NCBI GenBank assembly: GCA_034521955.1
Contig: JAXHLT010000003.1
Coordinates: 124,001-188,000, forward strand
Direction: 5' to 3'
Source of the DNA: M55B127 sp034521955
Lineage (GTDB): Bacteria; Bacillota; Halanaerobiia; Halanaerobiales; M55B127
DNA length: 64,000 nt
Part shown: piece by piece, positions 8,320 through 18,309 of the stretch
How positions within the stretch are numbered: position 1 is the first letter of the stretch
Layout of the letters: every line of letters begins with the position of its first letter
Notes under the pieces: model-generated
Seen by the model: only the letters and a program-made list of their open reading frames with translations
What the model was told of the DNA's origin: nothing
The model's database searches: none
Made by a program: the position numbers and the translations under genes

Positions 8320-10245
8320 ATGGTCGTAGTAAATATTGATTCAATATATAAATCATATGGGATTCATGAAGTGTTAAAAAATTTCTCGATGTCAGTAAAT
8401 AAAGGAGAAAAGGTTGCATTAATTGGAGCTAATGGTTCAGGCAAAACCACCATTTTTAAAATTATTAATGGAGATGAAGAGTTCCAACAAGGTAATTTAT
8501 CTTTAAAAAATGACATAAGTATTGGTCTATTGGATCAAGAACCCGAATTTGATCTAAATAATAACATTTATCAGGAGTTGCTGACAGTATTTTCTCATCT
8601 AAAAGAGTTAGAAAAAAAGTTAAAAAGTTATGAAAAAAAGATCAGTAGTTTTGATAAGGACAATGATAATAAACAAAAATTAGATGTATTAATGGAAGAA
8701 TATAGTCAATTAAGTCATAAATATGAAATAAATGGTGGCTATGAATATGAAAATAAAATAATTCAGGTATCTGCTGGATTAGGATTTGATAAAAAAGATT
8801 TAAAAAAGAAAATTTCTTATCTTAGTGGTGGAGAAAAATCAAGGGTTGGTTTAATAAAACTGCTCTTAAAAAACCCGGATATACTATTATTAGATGAACC
8901 TACAAATCATCTTGATATATCATCCATTCAGTGGTTAGAAGAATTTCTTATTAATTATAATGGAGCAGTAATTATCATTTCACATGATAGATACTTTTTA
9001 GACCAAGTAATAGAAAGAATAGTTGAAATTAATGGTGGTAAAGAGGAAAAATATTATGGAAATTATTCATATTATTTAGAGGAACGAAAAAAAAGATTTG
9101 AACAAAGAATGAAAGAATATAAAGATCAACAAAAAAAGATAAAGAAATTAGAAGAATCTATTCATCAACTAAGGGTTTGGGGTCGTTCGAGAGATAGTGA
9201 AAAGATGTTTAAAAAAGCTAAGGCTATGGAAAAACGACTTGAAAGAATCGATGAAATGGATAAACCAACTTTACATGGTAAAAAGATGAATTTAAATTTA
9301 AAATTTAATCGTCGTAGTGGAGATGAGGTTTTAAAAGTAGAAAATATTTGTAAAAAGTTTGAAGATGATAAGATTCTTAAAAACCTTAATTTAGACTTAT
9401 ATTGGCAGGATAAGGCCGTTATAATTGGTGCTAATGGTTCAGGCAAGTCAACACTATTAGACATCATAAACGGTGATCTAAAAGCTGATGATGGCGAAGT
9501 GAAAATCGGCGCAAGTGTTAAAATGGGTTATTATCGTCAGGAATTTGATGTATTTGATCCTGAGGATGATTTAGTGACTACTTTGATAAAAGAGTGTGAT
9601 ATGAAAATTAGTGAAGCCAGAGATGCACTGGGAGCTTTTTTATTTAGTGATCAGGAAGTATTTAAAAAGATAAAAAATTTAAGTGGTGGAGAAAAAAGCA
9701 GATTAAGACTATTACAGTTAATGAGTGGAGATTATAATTTCTTAATCTTAGATGAACCTACTAATCATTTAGACTTACCATCTAGAGAAGTTTTAGAAGA
9801 AGTTTTAAAAGATTATCCAGGAACGATTTTAGTAGTTTCACATGACCGTTATTTTATAAATAAAATAGTGGATTATACATATGAGTTAGAGAATAGAAAT
9901 CTTACTAAATATTATGGTAACTATGAATACTATAAAGAAAAGAAAGATGAACTTAAATCTAATAATAATTTAGATAAAAAGAACAAAAAGAAAGAAAACA
10001 AAGATAATTATTATTTCAGACAGAAAAAAAGAGAACGTGAAGAAAGAAAACGAAAAAGAAAAAAAGAAGAAATTGAGAATGAGATAGAAGAAAATGAAAT
10101 ATTAAAAAATGAGATAGAGCAAAAAATGACAAAGCCCGAAATTATTGAGGATTATAAAAAGTTAAATAAATTAAAACAAAAACACCAAGAAATAAAAGAA
10201 AAATTAAAAGTCTTATATAATAAATGGGAAGAAGTTATTGATTAA
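8320..10245 (+). CDS. ABC-F family ATPase (ribosome-associated type)
   Basis: 641 residues with two ABC ATPase domains on one chain and no membrane segment. Domain 1 has GANGSGKTT (about residue 38), LSGGEKSR and LLLDEPTNHLD; domain 2 has GANGSGKST (about 368), LSGGEKSR and LILDEPTNHLD. A charged linker joins them (about 240-325). A lysine/glutamate-rich coiled coil closes the protein (about 555-641). This is the ABC-F layout; members act on translating ribosomes, some giving antibiotic resistance. The C-terminal coiled coil suggests the Uup/YdiF/YheS-like branches. Exact subfamily is not assigned. A tRNA gene follows. Confidence 0.9.
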   Translation: MVVVNIDSIYKSYGIHEVLKNFSMSVNKGEKVALIGANGSGKTTIFKIINGDEEFQQGNLSLKNDISIGLLDQEPEFDLNNNIYQELLTVFSHLKELEKKLKSYEKKISSFDKDNDNKQKLDVLMEEYSQLSHKYEINGGYEYENKIIQVSAGLGFDKKDLKKKISYLSGGEKSRVGLIKLLLKNPDILLLDEPTNHLDISSIQWLEEFLINYNGAVIIISHDRYFLDQVIERIVEINGGKEEKYYGNYSYYLEERKKRFEQRMKEYKDQQKKIKKLEESIHQLRVWGRSRDSEKMFKKAKAMEKRLERIDEMDKPTLHGKKMNLNLKFNRRSGDEVLKVENICKKFEDDKILKNLNLDLYWQDKAVIIGANGSGKSTLLDIINGDLKADDGEVKIGASVKMGYYRQEFDVFDPEDDLVTTLIKECDMKISEARDALGAFLFSDQEVFKKIKNLSGGEKSRLRLLQLMSGDYNFLILDEPTNHLDLPSREVLEEVLKDYPGTILVVSHDRYFINKIVDYTYELENRNLTKYYGNYEYYKEKKDELKSNNNLDKKNKKKENKDNYYFRQKKREREERKRKRKKEEIENEIEENEILKNEIEQKMTKPEIIEDYKKLNKLKQKHQEIKEKLKVLYNKWEEVID

Positions 10246-10281
10246 AAGATTTTTTGATATAATAAACTTTTCCAATAATTT

Positions 10282-10356
10282 ACCCCTGTAGCTCAGTGGA
10301 TAGAGCATCGGCCTCCGGAGCCGAGTGCGCAGGTTCGATTCCTGCTAGGGGTACCA
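10282..10356 (+). tRNA. tRNA-Arg (anticodon CCG)
   Basis: A full cloverleaf can be drawn: acceptor ACCCCTG / TAGGGGT, D arm with GCTCAGTGGATAGAGC, anticodon stem TCGGC / GCCGA with loop CTCCGGA giving anticodon CCG, variable loop GTGC, T stem GCAGG / CCTGC with loop TTCGATT, discriminator A and an encoded CCA. It reads CGG codons, which are rare in this AT-rich DNA. A possible promoter with TATAAT lies at 10256-10261. Confidence 0.95.
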
Positions 10357-10417
10357 ATTTTATGTTAAAAATTACAAAATATACTAATAAAATAGTAAAA
10401 ATAACAAAGAAAAAGGA

Positions 10418-10446
10418 TTGCATTATGTACTTAAATAAGTTATACT
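10418..10446 (+). promoter_or_regulatory. Sigma-A promoter of the 40-residue protein gene
   Basis: TTGCAT at 10418-10423, a 17-base spacer and TATACT at 10441-10446. It predicts a transcript of about 270 bases ending at the terminator at 10696-10727, with an untranslated leader of about 100 bases that contains a GGAAC...GTTCC inverted repeat. Confidence 0.7.
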
Positions 10447-10554
10447 AATTTTAAGAACACGAGATATATTGAGTAGTTTAAATATATATTTGGAACAAAG
10501 TAGTTTTGTAGCGAGGATGTTCCCTACTAAAACAACGAAAGGGGGACATTTGAA

Positions 10555-10677
10555 ATGTTTGGTATCTACAAGAAAAAGGTGAACAAAAAGAAGATTAATC
10601 ACCAATTCAACAGAAATAGCTATAGAGATCAAGTTATAGATGATCTGTTGAAAAATAATGGCTTTTATTTTCTCTAG
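10555..10677 (+). CDS. Small basic protein of unknown function (40 residues)
   Basis: A 40-codon frame starting MFGIYKKKVNKKK and ending NNGFYFL, preceded by an excellent AAAGGGGG ribosome-binding site seven bases before the ATG. It has its own consensus promoter, a structured leader of about 100 bases and a strong terminator, so it is a complete monocistronic unit. The first third is rich in lysine; no membrane segment, cysteine motif or recognised domain is visible. I do not recognise it. Possibilities are a nucleic-acid-binding microprotein or a leader-type regulatory RNA that also encodes a peptide. Confidence 0.6.
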   Translation: MFGIYKKKVNKKKINHQFNRNSYRDQVIDDLLKNNGFYFL

Positions 10678-10695
10678 ACAAAAAGTATTTAAGGA

Positions 10696-10727
10696 ACTGT
10701 CGAGTTTAATACTCGGCAGTTTTTTTA
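10696..10727 (+). terminator. Intrinsic terminator after the 40-residue protein gene
   Basis: A 10-bp stem ACTGTCGAGT / ACTCGGCAGT with loop TTAAT, one G-U pair, then seven T residues. Confidence 0.88.
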
Positions 10728-10815
10728 TTCTATTTAAATTTAAAATAATCAAACAGGTGTTTTGTATTTTTTCTAGAAATAAAGATATATAATGGGTATT
10801 TATGGAGGTTAGATT

Positions 10816-11394
10816 ATGTCACTGATGCAAGGTGTTGAATTTTCTCATTGGATTATTGATAATTATCTAGAGAATAATAAAGTTTTAGTAGATGCAACAT
10901 GTGGAAATGGTTATGATACTTTATTTTTATCAAATAAATTAGACCAAAATGGAAAAATATATGCTTTTGATATTCAAGAAAGTGCAATTGAAAATACTAA
11001 AGATAAATTAAAAGATAAATCTCTAAATATTGAATATATTAATGATGGGCATGAAAAAATTGATAAATACATAAATGAAAAAATCAACTGTATAATATAT
11101 AATTTGGGTTATCTTCCTGGTTCTAGTAAAGATATAATTACTAAAAAGGATACGACAATTAAATCATTACAAAAAGCATTAAAATTATTAGCTAATAATG
11201 GACTTATTGTTTTGGTTATTTATTCAGAACATGAGGGTGGAATAACTGAAAAAGATGCAGTATTAGAGTTTTCCTCTAATTTAGACCATAAGAAATATAA
11301 CGTTTTACACTATCATTTTATAAATCAAAAAATGAATCCGTCAGAAGTAGTTGTGATAAATAGAAGGGGAGAAAAAGATGAAACCAGCAGTTAA
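10816..11394 (+). CDS. mnmM: tRNA (mnm5s2U34)-methyltransferase MnmM-like (YtqB family)
   Basis: 192 residues with a class I SAM-binding fold: motif VDATCGNGYDTLFL near residues 27-40, an acidic strand end at AFDIQ, and the active-site strand YNLGYLPGSSK, all typical of the rRNA-methylase-like YtqB family (PF06962). YtqB of Bacillus was identified as MnmM, which methylates nm5s2U to mnm5s2U at the wobble position of certain tRNAs. Function is transferred from the family. The end overlaps the start of the nuclease gene downstream by 17 bases, so these genes form one operon. Confidence 0.78.
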   Translation: MSLMQGVEFSHWIIDNYLENNKVLVDATCGNGYDTLFLSNKLDQNGKIYAFDIQESAIENTKDKLKDKSLNIEYINDGHEKIDKYINEKINCIIYNLGYLPGSSKDIITKKDTTIKSLQKALKLLANNGLIVLVIYSEHEGGITEKDAVLEFSSNLDHKKYNVLHYHFINQKMNPSEVVVINRRGEKDETSS

Positions 11395-12673
11395 ATTTAT
11401 ACATACTGCCGATTTACATTTGGGCAGTAGAATAATGATTAATTTAAATAATTCTGATATAGATGAAAATATATATAATGCTGTATATAATTCTTTTAAG
11501 AAAATAATTGATACAGCAATCGATTATTCAGTTGATTTTGTAATTATTTCAGGTGATATATTTGATAACGAGTCGCGTTCAGTAAAAGCTACTCGTTTTT
11601 TTATTAATCAATGTAATAGATTAGAGAAGGAAAATATAGATGTATATTTAATTAATGGGAACCATGATCCATATAAAAATAATGGGGAATTATTTGAATT
11701 ACCTAAAAATGTATATATTTGTGACACTGAAGGTGTAAGTACTTTTAATGTATATAAAAACGAAAAATTAATTGCAAGAGTATTAGGTCAGTCTTACAGA
11801 AGTTCATCAGAGAATAGAAAGATGTATACATATTATACAACTGATGATCAAAGTGTATATAATATTGGAATTTTACATACACAGTTAGATCCCTATAATG
11901 ATAACTATGTTCCAGTAACAAAAAATGAATTGTTAAGTAATGATAATATAGATTATTGGGCATTAGGTCATATACATGATAATAAGATTATTAATGATGA
12001 AGAGCCGTTTATTGTATATCCCGGAAATCCTCAGGGAAGAGATATTGGAGAAACTGGTAAAAAAGGTTTTTATTTAGTACATTTAGATTCAACTGAAACT
12101 AAATTGCAATTTATTGAGACCTCAGATTATGAATATAAAAGAATTAAGATTGACTTATCGGGTATTAAAGAATCAAATTTAACCGAATTTAATAATTATA
12201 TAGCAGATGAATTAGAAAACTTTTATAAAAATGCATCAAATAATATTAAAGGATATATTCTAAGAGTTATACTAGTTGGAAGAACAAAAGTTTATGAGCT
12301 TTTACAAGAACAAGAAAATGATATTTTAGAGGATGCTTTAGAAAATTTAAGAACTAAGTTTAGTAAAAAGACTCCATTATTATGGATAAATGAGATAGAA
12401 AATAGAACTAATAAAGCTGTAGAAAATATTGAACAATTAATAAAAGAAGACCCATTTATCAATGATTTTATTGATTTTTTAAATAAATTTAAAACTGATC
12501 AAAAAAAGAAAAACAAATTAAAGAATAATATGGGAAACATTTGGAATTCTGAAGTTGATAATGAAAATATTGATTCAAAAGAATTTCAAATTGATGAACA
12601 AACTTTTCAAGAGTTGTTATCACAGGTTAAAAAAGATATAATCAATGAATTTATTGAAAGAAGGGAAATTTAA
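11378..12673 (+). CDS. yhaO: DNA repair exonuclease, SbcD/YhaO-type metallophosphoesterase
   Basis: 431 residues with the calcineurin-like phosphoesterase motifs in order: HTADLHLGS (about residues 9-17), SGDIFDNE, INGNHDPY, ILHTQLDPY and LGHIHDN. These bind two Mn2+ ions in the Mre11/SbcD family. Length and C-terminal cap match YhaO of Bacillus. Its last base is shared with the start of the YhaN-like ATPase gene, and the two should form an SbcCD-like complex that processes DNA ends or hairpins. The operon begins with mnmM. Confidence 0.87.
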   Translation: MKPAVKFIHTADLHLGSRIMINLNNSDIDENIYNAVYNSFKKIIDTAIDYSVDFVIISGDIFDNESRSVKATRFFINQCNRLEKENIDVYLINGNHDPYKNNGELFELPKNVYICDTEGVSTFNVYKNEKLIARVLGQSYRSSSENRKMYTYYTTDDQSVYNIGILHTQLDPYNDNYVPVTKNELLSNDNIDYWALGHIHDNKIINDEEPFIVYPGNPQGRDIGETGKKGFYLVHLDSTETKLQFIETSDYEYKRIKIDLSGIKESNLTEFNNYIADELENFYKNASNNIKGYILRVILVGRTKVYELLQEQENDILEDALENLRTKFSKKTPLLWINEIENRTNKAVENIEQLIKEDPFINDFIDFLNKFKTDQKKKNKLKNNMGNIWNSEVDNENIDSKEFQIDEQTFQELLSQVKKDIINEFIERREI

Positions 12674-15508
12674 TGTTATACAAGGATATATACTTAAATG
12701 ATTTTGGTATTTTTAATAATTCAAAAATAGAAAATTTAAATCCTTCTTTTAATATTATAGGTGGAGGTAATAGAGCAGGTAAAACAACCTTTCTTAAGGC
12801 TTTAAGATATATGGGTTTTGGCATACCTAATTCAAATTATATTCCCCCTGCTAGATCTTCATATAATTTAGAAGCAACTTTATTAGATAATGGAGATAAA
12901 TATAATTTATTAATCAATGGTTATGCAAAACCTAAGATAGATAAATTAAATTCTAATACAACAGATATTGAAAACATTTTTGGAGATATTGATCAGTTTA
13001 CATATAATCAGTTATTTACGATAACTTTAAAAGAACTAAAAAAGATTCCAGATGGTGTTAGTGATAAAGACAAATTAATGTCAATATTAATGGGAGCAGG
13101 ACTTAAGGAATATACGTTGATACCAAAATTAAGAGAAGATTATCTATCTAAAGCCTCAGATATTGGAGGAAAATACGGTAAAATAAATGTTGGTATGTTT
13201 AAAAGCTATAATCAGGCAATTAATGAGGGATTAAAGCAGAAAAAAGAGGCAAAATTACAAGTTGAAGAGTATTATAAATCAAAAACTTTATTAGAAAATA
13301 CGAATGAAGAAATAAAACAACTTGATCAAGAAAAAGCAAACTTAAATAAAGAAAAAATTAAGTTAGATTTATTAAATAGTAATTATGAAAAAATTGATGA
13401 TCTGAAATTATTACAAAATGAAATAAAAAGCAATAGATTCGATGAAATAAAAGAAAATGAAGTTACATTCTATTCTGATATGGCTGAAGATCTTTTTAAT
13501 AAGTTTAAAAAAATAAGTGGTGAAATTAAAAAGAGTAAAGACGAATTTAAAGCGCAGACAGGTACTAATTATTGCAAAGAATTAGAAGAAAGTATTATCA
13601 AACATGAAAATACAATTGATAAATACTATAATCAAGTTTCCGGAATTAAAGAAAAAAAGAAAAATATTGCTGAAAGAAATAAAAATATTAAAAATAAATT
13701 TAATGATATAAAAAAAGAAGCTAACAATATTAGTAATAGTTTGTCAGATAATTTAAACTTATTGTTAGATATAACTGTTGAAATTGAATATAAAAATAAG
13801 TTAAGACAGTTGGTTAAAAATTATAACAATATAAGTGATAATATAAAATCAATAAGAGAACAAATCAATGATTTAACAAATAAAATAGATGCTAAATCTG
13901 AAAGATTAGACAGAATAAAAGATAAGATTAATGATAAAAATAAAAGTAAAAATTATCTAATTTTTATAGTATTATTTACAGGATTAATTACATGGCTAAC
14001 TTTTATAAACCCTAGATTTGCAGGGCTATATATAATCGATCTTATAATATCCTATCTTTATTATAATAAAAAGAAAATAGAAGATAATAAGTTAATCAAT
14101 TACAATGAAATTAATGCTGAGTTAGAGGAATTAAAAACTCAAGTCAATCAATTAGATCAAAAATTAATAGAACATAAATAAACAAAGAAGAAAAATTGAT
14201 TTAGAACTGAATAAAATCAAAGAATCCTTATATTTAGATGAAAATATAGATCCTAATTTACTAAAAGATTATTACGAGGATTTGATATCCTTAAGAAGTA
14301 GATATAATGAATATCTAGATTTAAAAGAAGAGTATGATAACAAAAAACATAACTTCATAATAGAACTTAATAGCATTTATAAAGATATATCAGACATTGA
14401 TGTTAATATTTTACTGAAGGATGATAGTGAGAATCTCTTTGAAAATATTGATTTACTGATACAAAGTATTAACAAAGTATATGATATAAAGAATATGGTT
14501 AAAGCTATTAAAAGTAAAACAGATAGTTTAAAAGAAATAAAAAATAATTTACTTGAGTTAGAAGGAATGAAAACAATAAACTTAAAAGAACAAAACATGC
14601 ATCAAATTGTAGATCAATATTTAAATTTAGCAGAACTTAATAATAAATTAAATACAAAAATAGATAAGATAAATACAATTAAAAATCAACTTACAAATTT
14701 AACTGAACAAATGAAGACAGCTTTTGATATTGAAGAAAAAGTAGACCAAGATGATATTATAAAAACGTTTATAAATTATTTCAATAAGTTTGTTTCCAAA
14801 AACCAATTAGAAGAAAAATATTTACAAACAAAAAAAGAATTAGAAAGCATAGAGACTAAAATTGAAGAGAATAAAAGAAAAAGAGAAGAAATCAAATTGA
14901 AAATGGATAATATGGCTAGTGAAGAAAAAATAATTCAAGCAGAACAAAAAATAAATAATGCCAGAAGTAATATGAGACCACTTGCTGAAAAATATGCTAA
15001 AAATAAAATGTCATCATATATTTTAAACAGGTTTTGGGAAAAGTTTCTAAAAGAGAAAAAAGATAATCTATTAAATAAAGCAAGTAATATTATGAAAGAA
15101 ATAACAAATGGTGAATATGAAAAGATTGAACCAAAAGAAAATCTAACTAGCCTTGACTTTAAAATATATAGCAGAGAGGGAGAAGTTATAGATGAGATAA
15201 ACAATTTAAGTCGCGGAACAATTGAGCAGCTTTATATGGCAATAAGAATAAATAGAATTATGGATATAAACCCTGCTTTACCAGTGATAATTGATGACTC
15301 ATTAGTTAATTTTGATTCTAAACATTTAAGAAACATATTTGATATAATCAATAATTTAAAAAATAGGAATCAAATTTTCTTTCTGACCTGTCATCCTGAA
15401 CAAATTGATTATCTAGAAGAGAAAATAGATGATAAGAATTATTATTTATTAGATAAAGGTAGGTTTAACCAGGTAAGTAAAACTAATTTAATTACACATT
15501 TAAAATAA
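12673..15508 (+). CDS. yhaN: YhaN-like SMC/Rad50-type ATPase, interrupted by a frameshift near 14,175
   Basis: The first part (12673-14181) carries the N-terminal Walker A GGGNRAGKTT and a coiled coil. The second part is open from about 14171 in the next frame, continues the coiled coil and ends with the signature NNLSRGTIEQ and Walker B PVIIDDS. Joined, it makes about 944 residues, the length of YhaN. The break lies at GAACATAAATAAACAAAG; removing one base restores the frame. At about residues 427-470 there are two hydrophobic segments with short basic flanks in the middle of the coiled coil, where Rad50/SbcC has its zinc hook, so the arms may be membrane-anchored. Whether the frameshift is real or a sequence error cannot be told here. 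Confidence 0.82.
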
Positions 15509-15530
15509 TAAAAAGAAATTAGGTGAAATC

Positions 15531-15725
15531 ATGGAATTTTTTATAATATTATTTTTAGGAATGGGATTTTATTATTTATATAAAGAAGGCATTATAAATT
15601 TAAGTCCTAAAAAAGATGATGAAGAAACAAAAGCCTATGTTTTAAAAGAAGCTAAAAAGAAGTATGAAAATAACGAAATCAGTAAAGATGAATATGAAAA
15701 AATTAGAAATGATATTGGTAAATAG
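15531..15725 (+). CDS. Small membrane protein with SHOCT-like C-terminus
   Basis: 64 residues: one membrane helix at about residues 3-18 (FFIILFLGMGFYYLY), a charged linker, and a C-terminal AKKKYENNEISKDEYEKIRNDI stretch (split here only as a landmark) that fits the short SHOCT motif (L..Ry..GEIs..EYe..k). SHOCT motifs are oligomerisation-type C-termini of many small membrane proteins. An AGGTGA site precedes the ATG. It sits between the nuclease pair and the sulfatase; no specific role can be inferred. Confidence 0.75.
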   Translation: MEFFIILFLGMGFYYLYKEGIINLSPKKDDEETKAYVLKEAKKKYENNEISKDEYEKIRNDIGK

Positions 15726-15746
15726 ATTATATAAGGGGGTTTTTGA

Positions 15747-17063
15747 ATGAAACCAAATATATTATATATCCATTCTCACGATACTGGAAGATATATTGAA
15801 CCTTATGGTCATTTAATTCCAACACCGAATTTAAAAAAGTTAGCAAAAGAAGGGGTTCTATTTAGAAAAGCCTTTAGTGCAGCACCAACTTGTTCACCGA
15901 GTAGGGCAAGTTTGTTGACTGGGCAATATCCACATAATAATAAACAGTTTGGATTAGTAAATAGAGGGTTTGAACTACCTGATACAAGTAAGCATATCGT
16001 TAATGTATTGAAAAATAAAGGTTATCTTTCCACATTAATAGGTATGCAGCATATACGAAGTAATCCAAATTCTATCGGTTATGATAATGTTCTTGATGTT
16101 AAAAATAATAATTCTGAAAACGTAACTCCAAAAGCATGTAAATTTATTGAAAAAAGTATTGAAGAGCCCTTCTTTTTAAGTATTGGTTTTGAAGAAACAC
16201 ACCGTCCTTTTCACGAGCTTGAAGATGATACAACTATAAATTATACTAATCCACCTACTCCCATACCAGATACTTATCAAACCCGTAAAGATATGGCCGA
16301 ATATAAACAAAGTGCAAAAATTTTAGATCAGGGAATAGGGAAAATATTTAAAACATTGAAAGAAAATGATTTATATAATAATACAATTATAATATTTACT
16401 ACTGACCATGGAATACCTTTTCCTAATATGAAGTGTAATTTATCAGATCATGGTATAGGAGTATCTTTAATAATCAGAGGACCATATGGATTTGAAAAAG
16501 GAAAAGTAATTGATTCAATGGTTTCTCAGATAGATATATTCCCAACTTTATGTGAAATTATCGGTATTAAAAAACCTGATTGGCTGCAAGGACAATCCTT
16601 TTTATCTTTAATAAAGGGTGATAAAGAAAGTATAAATGAAGAAATTTTTGCAGAGGTTAATTACCATACCGCTTATGAACCGATGCGTGCAGTTCGTACA
16701 AATAAATGGAAGTATATTAGAAGATATAGAAATCGTACAAAACCTTTTTTAAGCAATACTGATGAGAGTTATTCTAAAGATGTACTACTTGAAAATGATT
16801 GGGCAGATACTTATATTTATAAAGAAGAACTTTATAATTTAATGTTAGACCCTAATGAAGCAGATAATCTAGCTTATGATAAAACAAAAGCTGAAATATT
16901 AGAAGAAATGAGAAATAGATTAGATAGATGGATGAAAGAAACTGATGATCCTCTTGAAAATGGTCCTGTTCCAAGACCTGAAAGTGCATTAGTTAGCAAG
17001 GATGAAGATGAAACTGCTGATGACATATGGAATTATATAGATAAACCAGAGGGTCGTCATTAA
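15747..17063 (+). CDS. Sulfatase, cysteine type
   Basis: 438 residues of the alkaline phosphatase-like sulfatase family. The signature TCSPSRASLLTGQYP starts at residue 48; Cys49 in C-S-P-S-R is the residue converted to formylglycine. Metal- and substrate-binding positions are present in HSHDTGRY near the N-terminus and in TTDHGIPFP in the second half, and the late RAVRTNKWKYIRR block is typical. There is no signal peptide, so it acts inside the cell, probably on sulfated sugars taken up as short oligomers. The closest type by eye is the N-sulfoglucosamine sulfohydrolase-like group. The maturase gene lies 26 bases downstream. Confidence 0.88.
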   Translation: MKPNILYIHSHDTGRYIEPYGHLIPTPNLKKLAKEGVLFRKAFSAAPTCSPSRASLLTGQYPHNNKQFGLVNRGFELPDTSKHIVNVLKNKGYLSTLIGMQHIRSNPNSIGYDNVLDVKNNNSENVTPKACKFIEKSIEEPFFLSIGFEETHRPFHELEDDTTINYTNPPTPIPDTYQTRKDMAEYKQSAKILDQGIGKIFKTLKENDLYNNTIIIFTTDHGIPFPNMKCNLSDHGIGVSLIIRGPYGFEKGKVIDSMVSQIDIFPTLCEIIGIKKPDWLQGQSFLSLIKGDKESINEEIFAEVNYHTAYEPMRAVRTNKWKYIRRYRNRTKPFLSNTDESYSKDVLLENDWADTYIYKEELYNLMLDPNEADNLAYDKTKAEILEEMRNRLDRWMKETDDPLENGPVPRPESALVSKDEDETADDIWNYIDKPEGRH

Positions 17064-17089
17064 TTTTGAAAAGTTAAGGGGAACTATAT

Positions 17090-18244
17090 ATGCAAATAAA
17101 GCCATTTAATATTATGGTGTTTCCAAATGGACCTAGATGTAATATGGACTGCAAGTACTGTTATTATAAAAGCAAAACTGCTTTATATGACAGTAAAAGT
17201 GAAATTAAATTGAGTCATGAATTATTAGAAACTTTTATAAAAGATTATATGAGTATTCATCCTGGAATTAATATCCCATTTATTTGGCAAGGAGGGGAGC
17301 CAACTCTTAGAGGTTTAAAATTTTTTAAGGATGCAGTTTCTCTACAAAAGAAGTATCTCCCAGCAGGTAAAAGATTTTTTAACAGCTTCCAGACAAATGG
17401 GATCAAACTTAATGAAAAATGGATACAGTTTTTTAAAAAAGAAAACTTTTTAGTAGGACTTAGTCTTGATGGACCAGAAAATATTCATAAACATTATCGT
17501 ACTGATAAAAATGGAAACACTAACTATAATAAAATAATTAAAAATTTAAATCTGTTACAAAAATACAATGTTGATACTAATATTTTATGTGTTGTAAATA
17601 ATTTGAATATAAAAAAGCCTATAGAAATATATGACTTTTTTAAAAGTTTAAAGGTAGATTATATCCAATTTATACCTTTAGTGGAGTTAAATAAGTCAGG
17701 CTATTCTATAAATCCTAATGAATATGCAAAATTTTTAATTAAAATATTTGATAAATGGATAAAAGATGATTATGGTGAAATCCATATCCAAATTTTTGAA
17801 GAAATATTAAATGCTTGGTTTAATGGTAATACAAATATTTGTTATTTATCTGAAGAATGCGGTAATTCAATGGTATTAGAGCATAATGGTGATCTATATT
17901 CATGTGATCATTATGTAAATGAAAAGAACAAGTTGGGTAATATTAAAAAAACTTCATTACAAACTTTAGTAAGTTCTCCCAAGCAAGAAGAGTTTGGAAA
18001 AAGGAAGAGTAAAAATCTTTCTAAAAAATGTTATAAATGTAAATATTATTTTATCTGTCATGGTGGTTGTTTGAAAAATAGACAGCCCAATAATGGTAAT
18101 ATTAATTATCTATGTAAAGGGTATAAAAAGATATTTAAACATACTGAACCTTATATGAAAAAAATTGTTTATGAAATACAAAATAAAAAGTCCACATCAG
18201 AAATTAAAATAGAACTTACAAAATATTTTAATGAAATTCAGTAA
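17090..18244 (+). CDS. Anaerobic sulfatase-maturating enzyme (radical SAM/SPASM)
   Basis: 384 residues. The radical SAM motif is RCNMDCKYCYY with Cys17, Cys21 and Cys24. The C-terminal SPASM domain has the expected cysteines in CYLSEECGNSMVLE, YSCDHY, KCYKCKYYFICHGGC and LCKGYK, enough for two auxiliary 4Fe-4S clusters. Enzymes of this family oxidise Cys or Ser of sulfatases to formylglycine without oxygen. The adjacent Cys-type sulfatase is the obvious substrate, and the two are co-transcribed. The ATG follows AAGGGGA. Confidence 0.9.
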   Translation: MQIKPFNIMVFPNGPRCNMDCKYCYYKSKTALYDSKSEIKLSHELLETFIKDYMSIHPGINIPFIWQGGEPTLRGLKFFKDAVSLQKKYLPAGKRFFNSFQTNGIKLNEKWIQFFKKENFLVGLSLDGPENIHKHYRTDKNGNTNYNKIIKNLNLLQKYNVDTNILCVVNNLNIKKPIEIYDFFKSLKVDYIQFIPLVELNKSGYSINPNEYAKFLIKIFDKWIKDDYGEIHIQIFEEILNAWFNGNTNICYLSEECGNSMVLEHNGDLYSCDHYVNEKNKLGNIKKTSLQTLVSSPKQEEFGKRKSKNLSKKCYKCKYYFICHGGCLKNRQPNNGNINYLCKGYKKIFKHTEPYMKKIVYEIQNKKSTSEIKIELTKYFNEIQ

Positions 18245-18309
18245 TAAATACACTAGATTTCAAAATAAATATTTGTTAAGATAATTAAGTAACTAATTTA
18301 AAAATTAGG

